Of a stretch of 5,331 bases of DNA, positions 1-5,331 are shown one piece after another. The DNA comes from Desulfobacterales bacterium HSG17 (lineage in GTDB: Bacteria; Desulfobacterota; Desulfobacteria; Desulfobacterales; Desulfococcaceae). The stretch is from contig JAUCGD010000233.1 in the NCBI GenBank assembly GCA_030377945.1, positions 1-5,331 of the forward strand, read 5' to 3'. Every line of letters begins with the position of its first letter. Within the stretch, counting starts at the first letter, position 1. Position numbers and translations under genes: made by a program. The notes beneath the pieces were generated by a model. That model made no database searches. It was not told the origin of the DNA and saw nothing but the letters and a program-made list of their open reading frames with translations.

Positions 1-394
1 TACCCAGCCTGCATTTGGAAAAAATAAAGTATTAACCAATGTAAAGGTGATACACGCCTCAACAGGTTCAAACTATTTAGATCCTGGCTTAAAAGAGATA
101 ACATCAGAACTTAATTCTGTATTTAAATATACCTCTTACAGACTTTTAAACCAACAAAGATTAGACCTGCATTTTAACCAGAAAGGCCGTGTAAAGCTGC
201 CTGGCAAAAGATCAATGATTATCACTCCTTTGGATACCGATAACAACAGAATAAGATATCAAATCAATATCCTGAAAAACAAACACTCTGTTTTCCAGAC
301 CAGAATTTTATTAAAAAATAACAGCAGTATTACAATTGGCGGCCCGCAATTTAATAAAGGGTATCTCTTATTTAATATTTCAGGCTCTTTGTAA
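1..394 (+). CDS. Conserved protein of unknown function, 3' part (5' end outside window)
   Basis: The reading frame is open from base 2 to a TAA stop at 392-394, giving 130 visible residues with the true start left of the window. A GTG at 47 is in frame, but it has no ribosome binding site and sense codons continue upstream of it, so I do not take it as the start. Visible landmarks are VIHAST near residues 16-21, a central segment with FKYTSYRLL, then RVKLPGKRSMIITPL, and a C-terminal TIGGPQFNKGYLLFNIS. The second half alternates hydrophobic and polar residues, as in a beta-rich domain. No transmembrane helix or enzyme motif is visible in this fragment. From memory it resembles small uncharacterised, probably exported proteins found in Desulfobacterota, but I cannot name a family. 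It is convergent with the AI-2E-family gene, with 6 bases between the stop codons. That it is a real gene is well supported; its function is unknown. Confidence 0.75.
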   Translation, partial: TQPAFGKNKVLTNVKVIHASTGSNYLDPGLKEITSELNSVFKYTSYRLLNQQRLDLHFNQKGRVKLPGKRSMIITPLDTDNNRIRYQINILKNKHSVFQTRILLKNNSSITIGGPQFNKGYLLFNISGSL

Positions 395-400
395 CCGCAG

Positions 401-1447
401 TTATTGAGAATCAAGCATTTGTGAAGCTTCTTTATTTGATCCCAACAAAATTGAAAGCCATTTTGTAGAATCGCTTCCACTCAAAGCAATTTTTACAGCC
501 ATGGTTAAAGGCACTGAAAGCAGCATACCAACAGGGCCCAGTACCCATCCCCAGAAAGCGAGAGATAAAAATACCACCAGCACAGACAGTCCAATTCCCT
601 GACCCATGACTTTTGGTTCAATAACACTTCCAACCAATACATTAACAAGTAAAAAACCAAGTGCTGATATACCAGCGGCCACAGGTCCCAATTGAATGAG
701 CGCAAGGAGCACTGCAGGCACAGCTGCAATGATGGACCCGATATTAGGTATATAGTTTAATAAAAATGCAAAGACTCCCCACATGACAGGAAAATCCACA
801 CCCTGGATTGCAAGCCAGCTATAAATAACAATTCCCGTTGCAAGACTGGTAAATGTTTTTATTCCAAGATACCTGTTGACTCCTGTAGTAATCTGGGCAT
901 ATTTATCAAGATCACTGTTTTTATCATTAAAGATTGCGCGCAGTTTATTGGGGAATCCTGCAGCTTCTGAGAGGATAAAGATAAAGGTTAAAAAGATAAA
1001 AAAAGTGTTGGTAAGCATCCCTCCCAATCCATTTAAAGTATTTGCAACAAGTTTAAGAATCCGGCTTGGGTTAAAAATCTGTGCAATCTTGTCAGCTTCC
1101 AGTACAACTCCAAACTTTGACAAAAACTCTAAACTTTCTATGGTAACAAGCCTTAAACGTTCCTGGTAAAATGGAATATTTTGTGAAAAATCTACTATTG
1201 ATGAAGATACAAGAGTTACAAGAAGCATTTGTATGCAAACCACGCCAGACATCAGGATAAGTATGGCAAAGATACTTGAAATACCTTTTTTCTGCATCCA
1301 GAAAAGTGATGGAGCACATATTATTGATAAAAATGCTGCCAGTAAAAAAGGAACAACGATTTGTACAGAAGCTTTCATGCCTGCAACAATAATAATAAAT
1401 GCTGCAAACTGAACCAGAGGGCTGTTTTGATGATGCACTGTTTTCAT
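401..1447 (-). CDS. AI-2E/PerM-family (UPF0118) membrane transport protein
   Basis: This 348-residue polytopic inner-membrane protein has the usual family length. Members export or import small molecules (E. coli TqsA exports autoinducer-2; others act as sodium/proton antiporters), so the substrate here cannot be read from sequence. N-terminal hydrophobic segments lie at about residues 11-45 and 58-82. A soluble, amphipathic stretch at about 85-135 follows, typical of the family. The conserved C-terminal membrane core runs from about 140 to 322. Family hallmarks are YLGIKT (193-198), NYIPNIGS (231-238), EPKVMG (277-282) and GPVGMLLSVPLT (304-315). I chose the ATG at 1447 because AAAAGG lies 8 bases upstream. 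A longer frame with a TTG start at 1510 would add 21 polar residues, overlap the trmL stop, and lacks a Shine-Dalgarno sequence. The gene follows trmL on the same strand and is probably cotranscribed with it. The family call is firm; the substrate is unknown. Confidence 0.9.
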   Translation of the reverse strand: MKTVHHQNSPLVQFAAFIIIVAGMKASVQIVVPFLLAAFLSIICAPSLFWMQKKGISSIFAILILMSGVVCIQMLLVTLVSSSIVDFSQNIPFYQERLRLVTIESLEFLSKFGVVLEADKIAQIFNPSRILKLVANTLNGLGGMLTNTFFIFLTFIFILSEAAGFPNKLRAIFNDKNSDLDKYAQITTGVNRYLGIKTFTSLATGIVIYSWLAIQGVDFPVMWGVFAFLLNYIPNIGSIIAAVPAVLLALIQLGPVAAGISALGFLLVNVLVGSVIEPKVMGQGIGLSVLVVFLSLAFWGWVLGPVGMLLSVPLTMAVKIALSGSDSTKWLSILLGSNKEASQMLDSQ

Positions 1448-1455
1448 TTCGAATA

Positions 1456-1461
1456 CCTTTT
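1456..1461 (-). promoter_or_regulatory. Ribosome binding site deciding the AI-2E-family start
   Basis: Read on the minus strand this is AAAAGG, 8 bases before the ATG at 1447. It favours that codon over the in-frame TTG at 1510, which has no purine-rich motif at the right distance. Confidence 0.6.
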
Positions 1462-1506
1462 CCAATCTTTGAAATTTACTATTGTTATGCAAACTGGATA
1501 TTAAAG

Positions 1507-2007
1507 TCAAGGCTGGTTTACTACCGGCAACTCTCCCTCAATTTTAAGTCCGGTAAAAGAGTATTGCCGCATTACTTCATAACCAAGGATGGCTACAGCA
1601 TTGCCAAGATTTAAGGATCTGCTCTTAGCAGATATTGGTACCCTTACGCTACTCTCCCTGTTTGCCAGCAGCATATCATCGGGCAGGCCCACTGACTCCT
1701 TGCCAAAAATCAGGTAAACTTCAGGTTCATAGCAAAACCTGTCACATCTATTGCTGCCTTTTCTTGAAATATATACCTTCTGCCCAGAAGGATTTTTCGC
1801 AAGGAAATCTGCATAATTTTTATAATATCTGACATTGAGTTCTTTCCAGTAATCAAGCCCTGCACGCCTTAAATATTTATCCTCTACAGAAAATCCAAGA
1901 GGCTCAATCAAATGCAGAACTGCGCCAATAGCACTACATGTTCTGCCGATATTTCCAGTATTCTGCGGTATTTCCGGCTCTAACAATACAATATTCAACT
2001 TAAACAC
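1507..2007 (-). CDS. trmL: tRNA (cytidine/uridine-34-2'-O)-methyltransferase TrmL
   Basis: TrmL is a cytoplasmic SPOUT-class enzyme that uses S-adenosylmethionine to 2'-O-methylate the wobble nucleotide 34 of certain leucine tRNAs. The 166-residue protein is slightly longer than the usual 150-160, with an unconserved tail after about residue 150. Visible signatures are PEIPQNTGNIGRTC (11-24), with the Asn and Arg characteristic of SPOUT motif 1; EPLGF (35-39); FGKESVGLP (101-109, motif 2); and SRSLNLGNAVAI (129-140, motif 3). The last two build the knotted cofactor site. The start is GTG at 2007, supported by GAGAGG 9 bases upstream and by the N-terminal MFKLNIVLLEP matching the family start. 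The stop TGA (1509-1507) overlaps a TTG codon of the downstream frame. It heads a two-gene minus-strand unit with the AI-2E-family gene. A related SPOUT enzyme such as TrmJ is less likely given the short length and the motifs. Confidence 0.93.
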   Translation of the reverse strand: MFKLNIVLLEPEIPQNTGNIGRTCSAIGAVLHLIEPLGFSVEDKYLRRAGLDYWKELNVRYYKNYADFLAKNPSGQKVYISRKGSNRCDRFCYEPEVYLIFGKESVGLPDDMLLANRESSVRVPISAKSRSLNLGNAVAILGYEVMRQYSFTGLKIEGELPVVNQP

Positions 2008-2016
2008 TATTACAGA

Positions 2017-2022
2017 CCTCTC
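2017..2022 (-). promoter_or_regulatory. Ribosome binding site for trmL (supports GTG start)
   Basis: Minus-strand GAGAGG lies 9 bases before the GTG at 2007, a strong Shine-Dalgarno match at normal spacing. It supports the non-ATG start. Confidence 0.65.
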
Positions 2023-2044
2023 TTGAGATACAAGATAGTTCCAA

Positions 2045-2071
2045 ATTATAATCCAACAAGGTTTAGATCAA
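2045..2071 (-). promoter_or_regulatory. Putative sigma-70-like promoter for trmL and the AI-2E-family gene
   Basis: On the minus strand a perfect -10 hexamer TATAAT (2050-2045) is preceded by TTGATC (2071-2066), a 4/6 match to the -35 consensus, at a short 15-base spacing. Transcription would start near 2037, leaving a leader of about 30 bases before the GTG of trmL with its ribosome binding site. The short spacer and imperfect -35, in an AT-rich region where TATAAT can occur by chance, limit confidence. The position, in the only real gap upstream of trmL, is what supports it. Confidence 0.45.
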
Positions 2072-2116
2072 TAAGAAGTAATTTTGTTAATTGTAAAGGT
2101 ATGGTGGGATGTGTTT

Positions 2117-4438
2117 TCATTTTACTGCCTTAGTTTTTATATTACTTTTGTTATCCAATACGTCTCTTATCTTGTAAGACAGATCCTTTATCACAATTGG
2201 CTTCAGCAGGAAACCATTAAGACCCAGAGATATTGCCTTTTCTTCAGACATGGTTTCACTGAATCCAGTACAGAGTAATACAGGAATACCAGGGCGTATT
2301 TTATTAATCTCGGTTGACAATTTGTCTCCAGACATATTCGGCATTTGCATATCAGTTATTACCAGGTCAAATTTATCAGGTGCTGCACGAAAAGATTCAA
2401 GGGCATCAAGACTGCTTGAACATGAAGAAACTTTGTAGCCAAGACGTTCCAACATATTTTGTTCCATCTCAATAATGGTTTTTTCATCATCCACAAGTAA
2501 AATACGTTCAGTGCCGCCCTGGATAATTGTTGTTGTATTAGTTACCTGTTGTTTTTTTACATCCTCTGCTATTGGCAGATACACATGGAATTCAGTGCCT
2601 TTGTCAGATTCACTGTAAACTGTGACAGTACCATGCATGCTTTTAACAATCCCATGCACCACTGACAATCCCATTCCTGTGCCCTTACCTGTTTCTTTAG
2701 TGGTAAAAAATGGGTCAAATATTTTTTCGATTAATTTCTTATCCATACCTTTACCAGTGTCTGATATGCTTAAACAGGCATATGCACCAGATTTTATGTC
2801 TCGATTAAATAAATCAGGTTCTTCAAGTTCAACTTCTTTCAGGTTTATTTTTATTTCCCCACCATTTTCTTCCATGGCGTGATATGCATTGGTTGCAAGA
2901 TTCATTATAATTTGATGAATTTGTGTTTGGTCTGCTTTTATTGCTCCACAGTCAGGTTGAAGATTCTGTTTGATTTCAATTGTTGTTGGAATTGTAGATC
3001 GGATAAGCTTCAAGGCTTCTTTGATAATGGGTTGTATTTTCATAAGCTTTACATCACCGCTATCTTGACGTGAAAAAGTGAGTATCTGCTTTACCAATTC
3101 ACTTGCTCGTAAAGCACCTGTATAGATTTGGTTAAGACCCTCTTTAAAAGGGCTGTCTTCAGGTACGTCCAGCAACAGCATTTCTGAATGACCTACAATG
3201 GGAAAAAGTATATTATTAAAATCATGGGCAATGCCGCCTGCAAGTGTACCGATGGATTCCATTTTTTGAGATTGCCTGAGTCTTTCTTCCATTTGGTTGC
3301 GTGCAGTTATATCACGAAGGAATACGAAGAACAGCCCATCTCTGTCTTGACCTCTGTCTTGGGTATAGGTGGTACTTACCTCTACATCAAGGATATTACC
3401 TGCTTTATGCCGGTGCTTACTTTCGAACCGGTCACTACCATTTTTGATTATTTTTTCTAATCGTTGTTTTGTTTCTCTTATATTTTCAACTGATTCAATA
3501 TCCATTATTGACATTGTTAAAAGTTCTTCTCGGCTGTATCCAATCATACTGGAATAAGCTTCATTCACTTCAAGAAAATGACCCTTTTTATCAACAATCC
3601 AGAATCCATCAATAGAACTTTCAATGGTTTTTTTGTAGTTTTCTTCTTCTTTTTTATGCTTGGCAAGAGAATCATGGAGATTATTAATCATCAAATTAAA
3701 TGATGATTCAATTGCAGTCAATTCATTTTTACCAGATATCCCCATTTTTACTTTAAAAGAATCCAGATTACCTAAGTTTACTTTTTGAGTAGCCGCTGCA
3801 AGTGATGCAAGTGGCCTGCGTAAAAATTTATTTGAAAACCATAAAAATATCAGCCACAAGGCTGTTGTTTTTATTACAGCGTTAAGTATGAGCAGTAAGA
3901 AACCTAATTTCACCCTATTTAGAACCACAGATGTGCTGGAATAAATTGTCGCTGTTCCCATCTGCCTTGATTCTTTATCATATGAATATATAATCGGGAA
4001 TTGATGCATGAAAAGCGCTAACTTATATTTTTCATTTTCATGTATCTCAGATACTGTTTGATTCAATCCCAATAAATCTACGTGTAATCCCACATCCCCA
4101 GCATCATTGTTTTGGCTTATAATGCCCCCGACAGCGACATCTATATTGTTAGCATTTTGAACTTTTATGCCAACAATCACTGGAATTTCCAACATTCCTT
4201 CAACAGTTGAGTAGAGGGATTTTTTATCCATCTGCCACAAGTCCAGGGCAAGCCCCTGTTCAAAAGTTATTTGAATACTCTTCAAATCCTGGCTGATATA
4301 ATTTTTCTGGTGAGTATACTCCAAATACATATGGCCTAAAGTTACACCGATGGCAACAATTAGATACAAACTGAACACAACTTTTAGCAATCGTGTTGCA
4401 ATTGAGTTTTGAATAGGTATCGGGTTATCTGTATCCAT
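2117..4438 (-). CDS. Membrane-bound hybrid sensor histidine kinase (HAMP-PAS-HisKA-HATPase-REC)
   Basis: This 773-residue inner-membrane kinase autophosphorylates on His and passes phosphate to its own receiver. Transmembrane helix 1 is at about residues 17-38 and helix 2 at about 178-201. Between them lies a periplasmic sensor region of about 140 residues carrying LALDLWQMDKKSL, which resembles CHASE-like sensor domains but which I cannot assign. A HAMP linker follows (about 202-255), a short charged coil (256-270), then a PAS/PAC domain (about 270-382). The HisKA H-box GGIAHDFNN has H405 as phosphoacceptor. The ATPase domain has the N-box with N513 and N517, the G1 box DTGKGM (560-565), the F-box FDPFFTT (574-580) and the G2 box GKGTGMGLS (584-592). 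The receiver (about 644-760) keeps D650/D651, phosphoacceptor D696, T724 and K746, so kinase and receiver both look active. The ATG abuts the TAA of the binding-protein gene, with AAGGGA 7 bases upstream. No Hpt or DNA-binding partner is in the window. Confidence 0.95.
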   Translation of the reverse strand: MDTDNPIPIQNSIATRLLKVVFSLYLIVAIGVTLGHMYLEYTHQKNYISQDLKSIQITFEQGLALDLWQMDKKSLYSTVEGMLEIPVIVGIKVQNANNIDVAVGGIISQNNDAGDVGLHVDLLGLNQTVSEIHENEKYKLALFMHQFPIIYSYDKESRQMGTATIYSSTSVVLNRVKLGFLLLILNAVIKTTALWLIFLWFSNKFLRRPLASLAAATQKVNLGNLDSFKVKMGISGKNELTAIESSFNLMINNLHDSLAKHKKEEENYKKTIESSIDGFWIVDKKGHFLEVNEAYSSMIGYSREELLTMSIMDIESVENIRETKQRLEKIIKNGSDRFESKHRHKAGNILDVEVSTTYTQDRGQDRDGLFFVFLRDITARNQMEERLRQSQKMESIGTLAGGIAHDFNNILFPIVGHSEMLLLDVPEDSPFKEGLNQIYTGALRASELVKQILTFSRQDSGDVKLMKIQPIIKEALKLIRSTIPTTIEIKQNLQPDCGAIKADQTQIHQIIMNLATNAYHAMEENGGEIKINLKEVELEEPDLFNRDIKSGAYACLSISDTGKGMDKKLIEKIFDPFFTTKETGKGTGMGLSVVHGIVKSMHGTVTVYSESDKGTEFHVYLPIAEDVKKQQVTNTTTIIQGGTERILLVDDEKTIIEMEQNMLERLGYKVSSCSSSLDALESFRAAPDKFDLVITDMQMPNMSGDKLSTEINKIRPGIPVLLCTGFSETMSEEKAISLGLNGFLLKPIVIKDLSYKIRDVLDNKSNIKTKAVK

Positions 4439-5331
4439 TTATTCTTCCCTTTTAATGGGCACTCCTTCCATGGCCTTATCCCACATGAGTTTTAATCCAT
4501 TATTATCTCTCTGGGAATATGCATGCTGTAAAATCCGCTTACCCTTAAAAAAATCCAATCCAGGATTGTTTTCAACAACTTTCTTCTCTTTTGCAGGTAG
4601 TTTTTCTGTGTTTAATGTCACAATCGGATGCGCTTTCAATTCTCCAAAGATATGGTTTATCTGAAAATCTAACGACAGACTTTTGTTAATCCACTCTTCT
4701 GCAATTTTTTTCAGGAGAGGTTTTTCTTCCAGTGCCCAGGTAATTGCATATTCATCGATCCACCATATTGTGCCTTCAAGAGGATCTGCCATTTTCCACT
4801 CCTCGCCCATTTTTTTCAGTGATGTAATAGAATCACCCCATACCATTGCAATGCTCATTCCCAAAAGGTTCTCCGGTCTATCAATTCCAGACCAGAAAGA
4901 ACCTGCATTAGCAGTCAATTGTCTTAATTTGTCGCTAAATTTTCTATTATTCAAGGCATCAAAACTGGAGAGCGTATCTTTCGAATACCCCATCACCATT
5001 GCTGTAATCTTGATATTATAAAGATATTCATCGACTCCTATGGCATATTTATATTTATATGCCGGGTCCCAAAAAATTTCCCAACTCTGTGGAGCCTGCT
5101 TGAACATCCTTGTATTGTAGGCAAGGCCATAGGGTCCATTTGCCACGGGAATACCATATTTTTGTTTATTATCCCTGTCATAATCTGCATCCTTAAAATC
5201 TGGAATTAAGTTAACATGGTTGGGGATATTTTTTAAATCAAGGGGCAGAATGAGTCTTCTTGGAATATAATTAAATTTTTTATCTTTAATAGAATAGTGA
5301 GCAATGGTAATAACATCAACTTTTTTATCCC
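4439..5331 (-). CDS. PotD-like periplasmic substrate-binding protein, C-terminal part (start outside window)
   Basis: The frame is open from the right edge to a TAA at 4441-4439, giving 296 visible residues. The N-terminus, with the expected signal peptide, is missing. A GTG at 5146 is in frame but internal, because conserved sequence (DVITIAHYSI, YGIPV) lies upstream of it. The order of motifs follows E. coli PotD: GPYGLAYN (about 65-72), SWEIFWDPAYK (82-92), a DE...MGYS block (100-116), MAMVWGD-type text (about 158-166), and EGTIWWIDEYAI (185-196). The last matches the PotD segment whose Trp and Asp bind the amine. PotD-type proteins deliver spermidine or putrescine to an ABC importer. Here the gene is fused in operon fashion to a hybrid kinase and no permease gene follows, so a sensory role is plausible. 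The C-terminal tail after about 235 is Lys/Glu-rich and less conserved. Family assignment is confident; the ligand is not determined. Confidence 0.85.
   Translation of the reverse strand, partial: DKKVDVITIAHYSIKDKKFNYIPRRLILPLDLKNIPNHVNLIPDFKDADYDRDNKQKYGIPVANGPYGLAYNTRMFKQAPQSWEIFWDPAYKYKYAIGVDEYLYNIKITAMVMGYSKDTLSSFDALNNRKFSDKLRQLTANAGSFWSGIDRPENLLGMSIAMVWGDSITSLKKMGEEWKMADPLEGTIWWIDEYAITWALEEKPLLKKIAEEWINKSLSLDFQINHIFGELKAHPIVTLNTEKLPAKEKKVVENNPGLDFFKGKRILQHAYSQRDNNGLKLMWDKAMEGVPIKREE
4446..4451 (-). promoter_or_regulatory. Ribosome binding site for the kinase, inside the binding-protein gene
   Basis: Minus-strand AAGGGA lies 7 bases before the kinase ATG at 4438. It falls within the last codons (Lys-Arg-Glu-Glu) of the upstream gene. 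With the stop and start codons directly adjacent, this suggests translational coupling of the two proteins. Confidence 0.6.

Larger units (their letters stand above)
2008..2116. other. Intergenic region between the hybrid kinase and trmL
   Basis: These 109 bases separate the stop of the kinase gene from the start of trmL, both on the minus strand. They hold the proposed trmL promoter and ribosome binding site. I looked for a hairpin followed by a T run downstream of the kinase and found none, so whether kinase transcripts read through into trmL is open. Confidence 0.6.

Noticed and set aside
47..49. GTG as a start codon for the left-edge gene.
   Set aside because: There is no ribosome binding site before it and the upstream codons are open to the edge, so the gene most likely starts outside the window.
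505..729. Minus-strand open frame of 74 codons, and other plus and minus frames across 876-1319.
   Set aside because: They are alternate frames of the AI-2E-family gene. Their Cys/Trp/Leu-rich or Lys/Ser-rich composition is typical of shadow translation, with no ribosome binding site or recognisable family.
2084..2278. Possible small plus-strand gene covering the kinase/trmL gap and the kinase 3' end.
   Set aside because: Most of it is antisense to the receiver domain of the kinase. The predicted peptide is hydrophobic and aromatic without a coherent pattern, and no homology is recognisable.
3686..3708. Perfect inverted repeat with 8-base arms (AATCATCA / TGATGATT) around a 7-base loop.
   Set aside because: It lies inside the kinase coding sequence at the end of the HAMP region, is entirely AT-rich, and its bases are explained by conserved codons (FNLMINN). 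No T run or regulatory position supports a function.
4683..5021. Plus-strand open frame of 112 codons opposite the binding protein.
   Set aside because: The opposite strand has strong family motifs (SWEIFWDPAYK, IWWIDEYAI) across the same bases. The plus-strand product has no recognisable features.
5144..5146. GTG as a start codon for the binding protein.
   Set aside because: The frame stays open for another 61 codons to the window edge and encodes family-like sequence (VDVITIAHYSI, YGIPV), so this GTG is an internal valine.

Overview
The window is an AT-rich, densely coded piece of a Gram-negative bacterial chromosome with five genes, two of them cut by the window edges. The protein set and low GC suggest a sulfate-reducer-like member of the Desulfobacterota (Desulfobacteraceae type). 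It consists of a long PAS-containing hybrid kinase, a PotD-like binding protein, an AI-2E-type permease, and a small conserved protein whose sequence style I associate with that phylum. The lineage call is inference from memory; there is no rRNA or other marker in the window.

Layout. Bases 1-394 (+) hold the 3' end of a conserved protein of unknown function. It converges, with a 6-base gap, on a minus-strand pair read from about 2007 down to 401: trmL (wobble-base tRNA 2'-O-methyltransferase), then an AI-2E/PerM-family membrane protein. A plausible sigma-70-like promoter for this pair sits in the 109-base gap at 2008-2116. Upstream of that gap (4438 to 2117, minus) is a 773-residue membrane-bound hybrid histidine kinase. 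It has two transmembrane helices around a periplasmic sensor region, then HAMP, PAS, HisKA, HATPase and a C-terminal receiver. Directly upstream, with stop and start codons touching (TAA then ATG), is a truncated periplasmic binding protein of the PotD (spermidine/putrescine) type that runs off the right edge.

How the genes may work together. The binding protein and kinase are almost certainly one operon. The simplest hypothesis is a sensing module in which the PotD-like protein captures a small, possibly cationic, ligand in the periplasm and presents it to the kinase. This would parallel known binding-protein/kinase pairs such as TorT/TorS and LuxP/LuxQ. No ABC permease or ATPase gene is visible on the kinase side; the other side of the binding-protein gene lies outside the window. 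The trmL/AI-2E pair looks like ordinary housekeeping and membrane transport and has no evident tie to the signalling module.

I see no RNA gene, mobile element, CRISPR array, attachment site or convincing intrinsic terminator. The only intergenic stretch longer than a few bases is 2008-2116.
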